A stretch of DNA of 64,000 nucleotides from Tubulanus polymorphus (lineage: Eukaryota > Nemertea > Palaeonemertea > Tubulaniformes > Tubulanidae), in the NCBI RefSeq assembly GCF_964204645.1, contig NC_134033.1, positions 11,801,155 through 11,865,154 of the forward strand, given 5' to 3'. Below are positions 1-13,598 of the stretch, piece after piece. Position 1 is the first letter of the stretch. The number at the start of each line of letters is the position of its first letter. The notes beneath the pieces were generated by a model. That model searched no databases and was not told where the DNA came from. It was given only the letters and a program-made list of their open reading frames with translations. Made by a program: the position numbers and the translations under genes.

Positions 1-142
1 GAAACCCTTCGACATTGTGTAATCTACATTGAGTAAATGGAAAATGTTAGGGTTTTCAGCAGAGATAACTTAATTAACGCATATTGTTTTGGAATGAAGT
101 TGATCCACTACTGAATATTTCGTTTTTTTTGTCGTTATCTAC

Positions 143-3100
143 CTGACACCGTTCGAATGAGAAAGTATTTCACGTAGTTAAGGACGTCGGGTTTTTCGGG
201 AGTGTACCAATATCCGGAGTAGGTCAACTGCCAAAGAAACGTTACATCAGCCGAAGCCGCTACTCCTAGTGCGAACAAGGCCACTCCTTTATCCATGAGC
301 TTTTGCGCCTCTAGATATTAGTTACAAATGAAAAAGAGGAAAAATTCAGTACCATTTAATTCTAGGAGTTGTATGGACAATGAGTTGTGGGAGGAAAGAA
401 AATCTCTGCTTTAGTGGTGTTATTCTGTAACTGAGGATAAACAGTGTTCGATATTTTCGATATTTTCCAAATCAATGTAATCAGTTACATACCTGCCACG
501 CTATTTTGTGTATTCTGCGACTTGCCGCAACTCAGCATCATAATGAAACGGTCGTTCTTGTTCCCGGTGAACACTGTATTAGTTCGCACCAAAGCCTGCG
601 TGATGTCCGGGCTACCGTCAGACGATTTGATGCCTTTTATGATTTTAAGGAATTCGTCGATTTTGTCGAAGACTTTCAGATCTTTTGCGATTACTGTTTC
701 TTTACCGTAGGTGATGATACCGACCTGATTAGGAAATGAAATTTTGTGAGTTGTTATAATGTAATTTTAAAGATTAATCATGATCTAAAAACAGGTAACT
801 CGGCAACTCGACATGAGCAACAACGATAGCGATCACGATAAACCTAGAACCCAGTGCCACAGACAGGTATATCCTAGAGGGGACCAAAATCATGTTTATA
901 AGTTTTTAGATTGGCCACTGCATCACATGGATCGGTTTTAAATTGAAACCTCGACTGTGTAGCTAACCACTGATGTATCGACAAGTAAGTTCATTTTTAC
1001 CTTGACTTTTCCAGTTGGTAATGCGGAAATAAAGAGCTTCGTGAACGTCTTGTATATCTCCAACTCGGACTGCCCGAGGCAGCTTGATGTGTCGAGCAAA
1101 AACATGATCTCACCGGTTAAAGACGCTGTCGAAATGAAGATGAAAAAGAATGCCGAATAATTAATGGTGCGCTATAGTTTCTCTAACTTATGACATAGCT
1201 ATACAGCGTTCCGAAACATTGGAATATGTGACGAAAATACTTCATGACTAGCGCAAGAGTGTAATATGAATCGGTATACTGTCGCCTTGAATACGTACAT
1301 TTGCCAGTTATCGGTGATGCGACGCACGCCCCTGCCGAACCGGTAAATCCGCACGGACATTGGCCATTAGCTGAAACGATTGGAAAAATCATTCGATAAT
1401 ACATTGTGCCAGAAGGATTCCATTCCTGCGTGGCCCACGTCTTATAGTGGTCATGGTATTATTGTGTACAAGAAGCTACTAAAGTTGAGTATGTTTAAAA
1501 TGTGCCAATGTATTTTTAGTAATAGTCCATTCAATTTAAATCAACGATTCAAACATTATATTTCGTGATTCAATATTATGTAAAAGAAGAACTGCTTTTT
1601 TGCCACTTTTTGAAGGCACAGTTTTGCTCTTTGAACAATATCGAAGAACTCGTAGAAATAAAACCCAAACTCACGGTAGCAAAGGCCATCGGATCCTTTT
1701 TTAGTTCCGGTTGGACATTTTATATCGGCTGTAAACGAACGAGTTATTTAAACATCATTTATAATATGTACAGAAATCTACACCACTAGTGACTATCACA
1801 AATCTCAATTAATTACTATACAATATATATTACAAGGTTACGGGTAGTGTAAATAAGTAATTTTTCAGAACAGATCCCACTAATTTAAAAACTGAGCTTG
1901 TGTTTTTCGAATGGTTAATGTAACTGTTTTAGTTCTTTTTTACTTACGACTTCCACAGGTTCCGTTTGGCCCGGTTTTATTACAAGCTGAAATAAGAATG
2001 AATGCAATGAATTACATAAACAATCGAGTTGGAGTTAACTCTTAAGTTATAATCTATTCATTTTCATTGCATTTTTAGTACTTACGCTTGCATTTTTGAT
2101 CGATTGCTATTTTGCCAGGAGGACATTCTACAATCGAAAATATAAAGTGTACATAATGATATACGACAACATTTCCGACATTGAAAAATCAATACTAATA
2201 TATATTTGATATTGATATTGAATTTATATCAGTTTACTTACTGTCGAATTCACATTTTCCTGTTGCGTTATTTTGTTTGTAGCCCTCCTCACACTTCGGC
2301 TTTTCTAGAAATAAAATCACAAAGTTCTTCATATAACATCGTTTGTTTTCCAGCCTGCTACGTCGAGGTAGATTATGCTATCTTCATATACAAACCACAT
2401 TTGTCTTTCTTTATGCAGGAGTCGTTGCTGAGAACGTATCCCTTCTTACAGAAACATCCTTCAACCGATGGTTTGTCGCAATTAGTGGTGCCCCCTGGTG
2501 ATTCACAGGTTTCCGGGCAACCGGTACCATTTGAGTAATACTCAGTATTCGGTTTACTACAATTCATCGCTTAAAAAATAACGGTTATTTGAAATTACAT
2601 TAGACGAAGACTAGCCTGGATATTTGAGATACGATGTAAGAAAATGAGCATGGTTCATTCTGTTCATATCCATGGCTCGAAATACATAGACTGTCCACCC
2701 GAGAAATATCGGGCCGTGTAATAAACCCATGACGGAAGTGCGGCTAGGGTTTGTGTTGGCGTGAACTTCTGCAGGAAGCAACCAAACCCTGGCAAGCGAG
2801 GATGATATGTACAGTGACTTGTCTATGAAGACGAGGTACAGGTTAAATCACGGATAACTTACGACAAAAGTCAGTTTTTCGCCAAGGTTCCTTCGGCGCT
2901 TTACTCTTCTCCTCGCAATATTTGAAAAAGTCGGCTATCATATTACAATGTGAATTGGTGGTGTTGCCGGCACATCCGTCTACCACGCAGTTAGACAGAT
3001 ATTCGTCGGCTTTCTTCTGATCGACGCCGATGCAGTCTTTGAAAATACCACCTTTGTCCGTTATGAGGCCGCAGAATTGTTTCGACTTCAATTTGGTTTC

Positions 3101-6100
3101 CTTCGCCGGGTCACATTTCGGTGTTGTTGTCTTGTTTGTGCACTGTCTGTTATTCCAAATTTTAAAAAAAGACAATAGATCATAAATACAGCGTGTTGAG
3201 AGAGATCCACGTCATACGAACTGCTATCATTACTCAATATATCTCATAAATGTCGCAAAAATTCATGTTGATATATTTGGTGGAATTTGGATAATCTTTT
3301 TCGTTTTATCATCGATTTCGATAGCGAAACAGAAACACATATATAGTCATCACTTAATACTGCTTTGTTTTTCTTTTCGGTTCGAGACCACATATAATGT
3401 CCCGGACGAATTTTGGTCGTCCATTCTGCATCGTACGTATTGTAGTGTTCTATTTTTGATGTTCGTAATAAAATTTCGATGGTTGAAAAACACGCCGGAC
3501 ACAAAGCGCCGAATGTTCACCAAATAAGGTTTTTCAGCAAATTGACAAAGCTGGACGAAGATTGAAAGATAGTTTTTACTGACCCCGATGAAGCCGGTGC
3601 CCCGGAATCGTCCGGAACCAACCACTCTTCGAAGAATTTGTCAACGTCAGTCTCGACGTTTGTTTTCACTTGTACGCCATCTTTGTGATAATAACCGTGT
3701 TTACCACAGTCACCGCAAACTCCTACAGATGTATTGAATATATCATGAATTCTAGATCAGTTACAATATTTCATTAAAACGATACTAAGATATTGAGTGA
3801 GAATAATATCAATGACCCGGTCGCTATAAGGACAATCTATGTGTTTCTACATATTGCTCATACAGAAGCCGGACGTATGTCCGCGTATATAAGTTGTCCT
3901 AAAGAAAAACTCAAAACATGCGGACCCAGTGGGTACCCAAAAACATGGCGCCTGAAAACTGTATAAAGGCTTATTCATTTCCCTTGGCCGTTTCCAGGCG
4001 TGAAAGCTTTTCGCCGCGTTAACTTACCGTTAGTTTTTGTTTTCCACGTTCCCGAATCGGTGAAAACGAAACCCATTGAAATTCCGTCGAACTGTAAGCT
4101 GACTCCGCACGAGCTCATCGCGTCAACGTTTATGAATTCACCGACTTTAGATATGAATACATCAGGACTGAAGCTGTAATCCGGCACCTTAACGGCTTTA
4201 CCATCGACCTTTTTAAATGGGCAAAACAGAAAGAATTCAGTGATTAATCGGTGGAAAATGTATTCGGAACGGATTATCAAATTATATCGTTAGAGTTGAA
4301 TGGAAACTACATAGCTGAGGTGATATTTCAGTTCTTAAGTACCGGAGTTATTCTGCAAGTGTATGAACATACGAACCTCAACAGTTCCGCCTTGCTTCAG
4401 ACGAATCTTGAAGTTTTTTATCTTGAAATCGAACATCCTAACCCAGGATACGTCTTTAGCGTTGTTTCTATGTTCGGTTTTAACTTCTATCGTAAATTTG
4501 CAGTCTTGTGTCTGATCGACGGACGCGGAGAATACGTATTTACAAACTCCCTGAAATTCGAGCACGTCGCCGCGGAAGTTGAAAAAATGCGGGTCTCCGG
4601 ATGTTCGGCATTTACAATAGCCTTAAAAGAAAGAAATACCGAGATGTACGTAGGTTTCGGATTGGGAATAAATCAGAAACGATAAATGAGTTGCTGCAAC
4701 TTTGGAAGTTGAGCGCCAACGTGAAAAATTCGATATGCCATCAAAACAAGTATGAATTCATAATGGCCTAAAGAAAGCATGAGTCGTAGTAAGCACAGCT
4801 GACGTTACACCTGACGAGTATCTCTAGTGTGAGATCGAAACGTCTTGTCTTTTTTATTAACTTTTGATAAAATAGATGCTCGATTTTAAAAAACTGTGCT
4901 TAATGGGTTTCTATCTTTTTATCTGTTCTTCACGTTTGAGTGCACGGGTATTCTACTAGGCGTGGGTCTGGATGCACGATCTCAGATGCAAAAGCTTAAA
5001 TGTCTAAACTTTTTGAATCAATTTTCGAATATGAATCACCAAACTTCAGAAAAGCTCAAATGAAAGCCATTTGGATCTCAGTCCTCGTGGACTTTATGAG
5101 GTCCATGGGTTCATCGGGGTCGAGGTCGTAGTAGATGCGTCAGGTGAGTTTCGATCAAAAAGAATTTGTGTCAGACACATATTTAGCTTGGGAACATCGC
5201 GGGATCGATGAGTTCTTAGATCGAGAATTATCGATCGTAAACGTACTTGCTGTGCTGTTACACTCGGCCCACGAATGAGTCCAGCCTGTCTTGCGCGTAA
5301 ATTTTCGGCCCGTTTCTCGATTTGCCGTCGACAAATGACAGATTTTGCTACCCGAATCGTAGTTGATCGCCTCGCACCTGATCTCCGTGTTCGTCAGACA
5401 TTGGATCATACAAGACGCGGCCGTATTCACGTTTGAGATGGATTTATCGCTGGATTTGGAATTTTCCCAACCGACCATGTCTTTCATAATCAATGTGTCA
5501 CCTATAACGAAGAAAAGAAACTGAACACGTTTATTCAATTTTAGTCCATGAACCGGCTGCACTGCTGGAGGGTTTCACTATACGTAATAAACTTATTTTG
5601 AACTATTCAGAGTGAAATTCAACTCACAGCAGTGGAACTGGGTTTCGGATTAAATGAATCGGAATATAGGACCAGATAATTGAATAAGGGAATGAAAGCC
5701 GAGATATCTGGTATTCTCCCATAATTAAACTTCACATTACTTGGTGCCTTTGTGTTTTTAGGGATTGCGTGGATTCAAGTATACGTCACGTGTCACCCAT
5801 ACAAAAATGAATTCGAATGTCGAATGGTTAAAAACAATGATCTTACAGTAACAGCCTTTCCCGATTCCAATCTGTCCGCTCGAGCATTTTGCGCGACCTG
5901 AAATAAGTGAATTAAACTTATTCAAAGGCGGCAGCAACAATTCATGGTGATGTCTCGAACTCTACGTAGCTAGTTGAAATTGAGATGCTGCGGATCCTTC
6001 AATGCGTCCTGGAGCCAGTTTCACAGAATTTTCTTATATACTCTGAATAGATTTCAACTGAGCGAGTTAAGAAAATAAATGGAACCGAGTCGAATATTGT

Positions 6101-9100
6101 TCGTAAAACTGGCTTTCTGACGTAGATCGAGAAAGTATTTCGAAAGAAATAGGAAAATACGTCGCCGTGGAGTTAGTTATACGTAGAATAAAGCTCCGTG
6201 TCTGCCTCCCTATTAAGAGTCTGACATTCAAAATAACTACAAAGTTTGTTATTGTTTGAACGCGTAATACATGTACGTAATGATTCTGGCCATAATGATC
6301 TAGCGTACATATGTAAGCTTATATCGGGGATTTTGGTCCAACTGCAGGTCGCCTTTCCGCAATGTGGAACTAGTGTAATTAAACAATAGGGTTATGGTTA
6401 AGTTAGATTAGGTACGTAACCATTAAGCACGACACACACGATTTATATTCATATGTCCCTACTTCGTGAGCGTTTGGGCTCCAAAGACTAAAACTGCAGT
6501 TGCTCATCAACAAAACTCCGTCTTGCAAGATTACGAATTTAACAATCATTTTCGCCTCTTACCTTTTCCGATTATAGTTGTAATAGAGGTGAGTACGTTC
6601 TGGTAGTCGCTTCCGGTAACCTTGAAGGTCATGCCAGCGTCGGTTATTTCGGCGAGTGTACCGGCACTGGAGGTCATGGCCACCGTTATCACCGTCGTGC
6701 CTTTCGTCCACAGTTTCATCGCTGAAGTTAACATTCGATCGCTGGATGCCGTTTTACCGGCGCCGATTACGATTACCATTCGAGCCGTGTCGATACCGCG
6801 AGCGCCATTACCTGCAGAGATCAATATACCATTCTTAGAATATACGATCAATGAAACTTGGATGTCATTCTGTTTATACTTTATGATTATAGATTGATTA
6901 AATTCATCAAACAAGACACACGGTTATCATAACGTCGAGTAAATTTTGAAGAACGTTATTGCGTTGCGCATTGGCATCATTTAGTTATGGATGGTAGTTT
7001 GAATATCGATAGCATCTGTGGATGTTATTCTGAGAGTTATGAAATCTATCTTAGTCAAATTTGCACAGAATTCATCAGTGTAGTTGTAACTTCATAATTT
7101 TGCATATCTTACCGTTGAAATATGTCGATACTAGCCAATCAAAAGCCGAATACAGATTTGAAGCTGTACTCTTCTGTTGCATCTCTTTTATTTTACCTTT
7201 CACGCATGCGTTGTCGGTACACGCGCTCAGGAAGGCACGATTATCCACTTTATCGGAATAACCGACTACACCTGAAAAACAAATACATGTGTTGACATAA
7301 TTTGACTGAAACTAATGGTATACCCTTTTTCGGGGTACTTTTTCTTTTAGATTGATCTTTTGTAGCTTGTGCCTGAAAGTTGCATAAAGTGAATTAAAAA
7401 TTTTTGAATCTCCATACTCCTTGGTGTCTGTCCTCTACGTCACTCGCTCTGCGTCGATACTTATCGTTTGTTTGTGCCCCTAATGAACCGCTAAATCGAC
7501 AATACATACTTACCGACCTGGATACCGGTTTTCGAGATTTTGAAAAGTTCCGTCAACGATTCGGCAAAAGCTTGAGCTTTGGTGAATTCGGCACTTGTCA
7601 GTTCCTTGGATTGATCGATCATCACGGCAATATCCCAATTTCCTGACGTTTGAGTTGGGCCGACTAGAAATATGAATATTTGGAGAAAAGGCCTGAGTCG
7701 TTGCGAACATAATTAAGCGTGACTTCTCCTAGGACATCAGGGATTCGACTATCTAACTAGGCCTTAAAGTCGGATAAAGACGGATAGACTTGGGTGGAAA
7801 GAGCAGATTTTTGGCGGCCTCTCCTGTGAGATATTTTAGATATTCGAATTTGAATGCATTTCAAGAGCATCAGGAGCAGTTTCTAGGTAATGAACGGTAA
7901 TCGATGGCCCACATAACTTTTTGATAAGTGAACGTTTCAGCCCCACTGGTGATCAAAATCAAAATCAAACGATTGAATTGATCAAATTCGTTTTCGACAT
8001 TTTTCGTACCTACGCATCCTTTTCCGACCGTATACTGCTTACCGCCCGTGCATTGACACTGGAAATTACCGTCCGTATTTTTACACGTTGCCGTGCCGCA
8101 CGGGTTGCCCTCCAAACACTCGTTTATATCTAAATATAGGAGAAAATCGTGGAATTAGAATCGCAGGAATAATGAATTTAAATGGTTTTATCACCTGGGG
8201 CCAGTTGCACAGGCATAGCCTGCATTTAGAACCAGGGGCAGTTGCTCAAAAGTTGGTGAGTTAACATAGTGACAATTGAAAGTTCATTGTTACTATCGTT
8301 GGGGTATTTATCCGGCGGTTATCTTTATCCAACTTTGGAACGAGTGGCTGGTGTTTTATGGTTTGATTTTATCTAGACTTACAGAAGGAAACAATGGTTA
8401 ATGAAATAGCGAATGGGAATATAGTTAAGATATCAAAATTGAGTTGATTAGTCCATGGATCTAAAACCAACGAAAAAGATCGAAAATTCGGATTTCTAGA
8501 AATAGGTTTTAGCAATAGGGCCTACGATATTCTAAATTTTTCGGCTCGTTATTGTGGGACTACGGTGGTTTATTTCAGGTGGAAAATAATCAAACTGAAG
8601 ATGATACATCAGACAAATCTATACGCTTATAAAAGTATGTACCTGAACATTGTCCACCTTTTGATTGGTAACCCGCTTTACACGCAGTATCTAAATTAAA
8701 GAAACATAATTCGAATATATAATTTGATGTGGCATGATCAAATGAATACTTTTTAATTACTCAAACGGTTTTCATCGTACTGATGAAGTTCGATTATCTT
8801 CTTATTGTCAAGCTAGGACAATTCGGAAAAGATCGTGTAGAATCAGTCAGTCCCGAAATTGCACCGTATGCCAGACCGGTCTTATAATATATCTATTTCG
8901 CCATATATGTATGCAGTATAAATGATATACAAATGATGATAAGTTACATACGTACACCGATGGATGCTTGGAAAGCCAATAAAAGCTTTGCCCCGTACAA
9001 AATCCAAGCACCCTTCGCTATCGGTTGCAGTCAAAATATCAACATAGTGAGTTTGACTACTTTTTACTTCGAGTCGATGAAAAAAACAAGTGTCAATAAT

Positions 9101-11505
9101 TTGATTATAATGTGATATTAACTGAAATGTTTTCGGTACCTGCAGCCGCTTGAGCGGCGACGAATACGCCTACGCTATGGAAATCACTGATGACCTTGAC
9201 ATTGATGATCGACGTCACTTGTTTGGACAACATCGCCCGGAAATCTCCATCCGGGCCGTTAGTCATAACGATACGTACCAATATCTGTGAAGGGGAAACG
9301 ATTTTCGATGAGAGAACTTTTCTATCATGTGCCTTATTTCATTTTGGCAATGCGGATTACTATTGAATACCGTTATAGACTTTGACACGGTGTCATGAAC
9401 CGTATTGTTTTTATTGAGCTCATTTATTGAGCTGATTTCATTCGCATTAGAAACGTACCCCCTTCGATATCAATTCCACCAAAGTCTGTCCAACTTTATT
9501 CTTATCCTCCGATTTCGGGCCGGATATAAGAATCAACTGTTTCATCGACTGTTTCGAGCTGATTGTTGATTCGTTGAACATCTGAATGGCTTTCTTCAGA
9601 CCGTCGTTGGCCGCCTCACCCGATGACGATCTGGTGACGCTTTTGACTTTTCCCTGAGCGCAAGCTGCATCTTTACAATTCGTCCATCCACCACTGACGC
9701 TTCCTTGGGCATAGCTTATGACACCTGCGCGTAAGCATAGCCAAAATTATCAAAAATATATCACGAGTTACTAAATAACGGATTCCGTCCCAGTTTGAAA
9801 TAGTCTTTGGTTAGGTTTTGTCTCGTAAGCTACTTAAGGTTAACCAGTAACCAATAGATAAATGACATTGTGGCAATTCCATATTGTGAACATGGTAATT
9901 ATATGGATCAGTTCCACAGTAAGCTTGCAGTTAGGTCTGAGTTATTTTTTTCAAAATACTCAACCCTAGAGTCATATTCCAACCCAGAACTGTGGAATTT
10001 GGGTGATGTCGGTATAGTGAAACCAGTGAGATACTAACTCTTTGTTCAGTGAGTTCATGGATTAAATTAAGCCAACGTCGTGTTTTGAGGTTGATCGGAG
10101 GATCTTGCTGGTATACCTATAACCAGCATGGTTGATGAAGTTCTGACGAATAAGTCCATCAAAAATTGATGTTGTCTACCAGAAATATTAATCTAGAACG
10201 GTTTACTCAAATTTTACATGTTCAGTTTACCTAAGTTAAGTTTAGCACCGTCAGGTTTCATGGAAGAGACGATATCTTCCGTGATCGATTTCATCTTATC
10301 GAACTCGTCGGTCGTTCCGAGGCCGGTAGATTTATCAATAGCGACAATGACGTCCGTATTCTTCGATGGAGCTTTCGAATAGAAAGAAAATCGTATCTCA
10401 TCGCTCGAATAAAATTTTACTTTTTAATTTGGCGAAATGAGAATTAAACGAGAAGGTCATCGGTCCAACTATATATTTGTTGATTTCCAGTTGGGGAAGG
10501 TGGGGATATATTTAATTGAGTTATCGATTCTACAAACTGAAATTGTCTGAAACACAAGGCAAGGAATATACAGTGAGGGGTATTATCATTTCTATTTTCA
10601 GGATCTAAATCATGATTCTCTTTGCAAAAATGTCACTATATTAATGTAAGGCAATCGGTATAATGTGTTCAACTAACCGGCGACTGTAGGCGCAGTCAAT
10701 CCAACCAGTTTCCCAGCTTCGACTTTCACGCAATCACCGTTAATGTATCCTGCAATACAATCCATTATTATCATAATCATCATGTTTAAGTATTTTAGTT
10801 ATCTATCGTACAAGGTCGTTTACTCGTTGGCGTATTTCGACGAAACTGGCCCATGAGTCGATCAGATTATTAGCGAAGATCAAACAGCGCTGTGGAGCAA
10901 TGTGGCCGAGTGGGTAGAGCGTTCGACTCTGGGAAGCCAAGTCCAATATTCGAACCCCGTACATTACCGTAGTGGCCTCGGGCAAGACACTTATCCTCAT
11001 TGCCTCTCTCTACCCAGAGGTAAATGTATATCATTATCAAATGTTAATCTTTATTATCATTTGTACGGTCTCTTTAGCAGTTATTCATTATCATTTTCCA
11101 ATTACCGCATGAGCTATCACTGCCGCCTCCTTTAACAGTTGTTGATGCAGCAGCAGCAGCAGCTTTAGTAGTTGTTGCAGCAGCTCCAGCTCCACCTGAT
11201 GCTTTAGTTGTCGGCCCGGCTCCACCTGATGCTTTAGTTGTCGGCCCCGCTCCACCTGATGCTTTCGTTGTCGGCCCGGCTCCACCTGATGCTTTCGTTG
11301 TCGGACCGGCCCCACCTGATTTTTTCGTTGTCGGTCCGGCTCCACCTGATGCTTTAGTTGTCGGCCCGGCTCCACCTGATGCTTTAGTTGTCGGCCCGGC
11401 TCCACCACCGCCGCCGTTTCCCATCATCCCGCTACCATCGACTGTCTTTAGCTGCCAGACAACCACGACAACGATGACCCCAACCAGGATCCATCGGATC
11501 CGCAT
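143..11505 (-). CDS. Secreted vWA/EGF/PAN/VWD-C8-TIL mosaic protein (3' end off window)
   Basis: Exons on the minus strand: 11106-11505, 10678-10749, 10231-10371, 9459-9724, 9140-9284, 8643-8690, 8010-8129, 7514-7663, 7113-7271, 6563-6811, 5847-5897, 5247-5501, 4377-4621, 4028-4208, 3584-3722, 2863-3146, 2396-2569, 2242-2304, 2086-2127, 1948-1986, 1675-1728, 1299-1370, 1001-1125, 493-724, 143-310. All junctions keep frame (1,291 residues seen). Order: signal peptide (MRIRWILVGVIVVVVVW), GAGPTTKASG repeats (about 25-110), vWA1 (158-341), Cys-rich/EGF with DINEC (342-397), vWA2 (398-583), PAN (601-685), VWD starting CKCRTSGDPHF (686-873), C8 (874-968), TIL (969-1026), four or five small Cys-rich exons (to 1116), vWA3 (1117-1291). 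The ATG exon follows an acceptor at 11,510, so a 5'UTR exon is likely. Bases 1-142 are intron and the gene continues to the left. The architecture suggests an extracellular matrix, mucus or adhesive protein. That role is inferred. Confidence 0.88.
10891..11040 (+). repeat. tRNA-derived SINE in intron 1 of the vWA mosaic gene
   Basis: The head reads like a tRNA: an A-box (TGGCCGAGTGGGTAGAGCG) and a B-box-like ATTCGAACCCC. It is followed by the GGCCTCGGGCAAGACACTT and CCTCTCTCTACCCAGAGG blocks typical of invertebrate SINE tails. The arms are too mismatched for a working tRNA and the element lies inside an intron. Confidence 0.75.
11195..11405 (-). repeat. 30-bp coding repeat, GAGPTTKASG units
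   Basis: About seven or eight copies of a 30-bp unit sit in the first coding exon of the vWA mosaic gene. They encode Gly-Ala-Gly-Pro-Thr-Thr-Lys-Ala/Lys-Ser-Gly units and lead into an Ala/Thr-rich tail. Paired Thr next to Pro is typical of O-glycosylated, mucin-like linkers. Copies differ by silent and single-residue changes. Confidence 0.9.
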
Positions 11506-12554
11506 CGTCCTGAGAAAATGCAGTATACAATATTATTTACCTAAGGAAAATCTAGTTAGGACGAGAATGAAGAAAGTTTAGCACAAATTTAATCTTTTAT
11601 CACGCATTATGTAGTAAGTTATATAGATATAGATTCGTTTAGGCGTTGTCAATAAAATCATGGAATGTATCTTCACTTCTGGTTGAAAAACGGGGACACT
11701 GCAAAATGAAATTCGCCTCAATAGTTCATTACAGTGAGGACATATCATCCGATCTCAAGACTAGACCGGAAAAATGAAGTATGCACATGAGGAATGTATT
11801 CATCTATGAAAAGAAGAAAAGTTTACTCAATATTTTAGACGCCCTTGGAATTATTATGGAGAACATCTATTTTTATTTTTCTAAGGATGCGAAATGATAT
11901 ATGTGTTTTTAATCTATGTTAAACGATATTCAGCGGCATCCAGTAATTGCCACTTGAACCTAATTGGATGAAATTCCGATGAATACAAATGAATTTGCTA
12001 ATGGGCAGCCGAACGAAAATTGATTCGAAAAAACCAATATATACATATCACTATGGACGAATTTTATTTGGATAGGTTAGAAAATGTATATATCTCTTAG
12101 ACAAGTGAAAGTTATGTGTCCAAAAATTATTTCAGTGTTTCTTTTCTCAAAATTTCTGTATTTACAATTACGCCGTTCGATTCCTGATTTTAAGAATAAC
12201 TAGCTTTTAGATTTGAGCTTTTTCTAAACTCTTTGGAACATATTCAACTTCCGAAAGTCTGACGATAGACAGATAGAAAAATCTTTTTTTATTGTTCTTA
12301 GCTTTTTTCGTCCAATTTTGAATATGTATGCAAAAGATATGTTAACGGAAACTAAGAGAGTGAAAAATACTTCAAAAAGATATCGAAACATCTGTGTGCC
12401 GTTTAAACAACAGAAATGTCCATCTATACCTCGCGAATGAATACCGATTAAAAATGTAGGCTTACAGAAAAATTCAATCAAACAATGAGATTAAAATCCG
12501 CCACGAATAAATATATTTCTTCGTTAAAATTCCCTATCGGAGGACGAAGCTTAC

Positions 12555-13477
12555 CGTTGTATCTGGTAGGTTGTAATCCTTCGTTATTTCTTCGTCTATG
12601 AATCGAATGATGATATTTTTATAATAGTCCACAAAACTTGTTCTATGAATTAATCTATCCCAGTACAACATGATTGGAATGGCTCAAACTCACAACCGGG
12701 CGCTTGTCCCTGTGACGTTCGATTTTTAATTGGCCCTCGACCAGCTGGTGGTTGTGACGGCCGATTCCGATTCCTCCGTACCAATTAGTATCTATAGCCG
12801 ATCCTTTTTTTCTAGAAAATTGATTTACATTGTTCTGGTGAATTCTAATCCCGGATAGGTAACAAAGGTACACACGAACAAATCTGGCAACTCACAGATG
12901 GAGCGCCGATGAATCTTCTGACCAAGATCTTTTTTCAAAAAAATTATGAAATTGTGAGCATGTATTTCATTCCTAATTTCAACCAGGAAAGTGCTCCGAA
13001 TGCACCTAAGTGCACATAATTTTTCAGACCGTCGGACTTCATTTTGATTTGATATGCCGAATCTTTATGATTTATATATATATATATACCATAACAGAGC
13101 CAATATCTATAGAAGTGAACTGATTACAAATGTCATTGCAAATCACAAAAGCTGACCCGGCCGATTGGCAGAAACAGGGCATCATTCCATTTTAGTCTAT
13201 AGTTCGGAATTTGAAAGAAGATAGTACCTACTTACTACTTACTATAATCGACATCATGACCCGTGAAATACATGAACATGTCGGTCGGGTAATGCACCAC
13301 GCTTGAAATTGAGATACGAAGATTGTCCTGTATAGTATTGTAAGAAATCAAACGGAAATCATCCACATTCGTGTCTCGACCAACCATCTTCTCAATGGTC
13401 TGATATGGTTGCACAAACACGACGATACATTCAATATGAAGCGGAATTTTTTTAGGGTGTAACCGAATTCTTACAGT
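12555..13477 (-). pseudogene. Reprolysin-like (M12B) metalloprotease fragment, probably decayed
   Basis: Exon-like block 13,243-13,477 follows a good acceptor. It reads KKIPLHIECIVVFVQPYQ, then a segment ending in PTDMFMYFTGHDVDY, resembling the opening strands of M12B catalytic domains. A second block near 12,695-12,811 contains DTNWYGGIGIG and an HQLVEGQL segment. The first donor leaves phase 1 but the second block needs phase 2, so they do not join cleanly, and no HExxHxxGxxH exon follows. A third short block near 12,555-12,600 ends at a GTAAGC donor. It may instead be a 5'UTR exon of the vWA gene. Family assignment is tentative. Confidence 0.3.
13089..13186. repeat. Dispersed ~100-bp GACCCGGCCG repeat, copy 1
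   Basis: An ACCATAACAGA...CTATAGAAGTGAACTGATTACAAA...TGACCCGGCCG...AGAAACAGGGCATCA block recurs near 22,515-22,611 and 30,583-30,690. The family is not recognised. A (TA) run precedes it. Confidence 0.6.
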
Positions 13478-13534
13478 CTGAATGAGAATTCATTCTGATC
13501 TTATACATACCATGTCAACCGAAGAGAAATGCCG

Positions 13535-13548
13535 GCTATAAATACTGG
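13535..13548 (+). promoter_or_regulatory. TATA-box block of the small peptide gene
   Basis: GCTATAAATACTGG lies 51 bases before the first ATG at 13,599. The same 14 bases occur at 20,714-20,727 on the minus strand upstream of the astacin gene. Confidence 0.7.
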
Positions 13549-13598
13549 ATGCGTGGAAGGTTGAGCTTTATTAGGCCTACTTTGGTTAAGAGCATTGG

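Noticed and set aside
10896-10970. tRNA gene
   Set aside because: Arms do not pair well and SINE tail blocks follow directly, so it is a tRNA-derived SINE.
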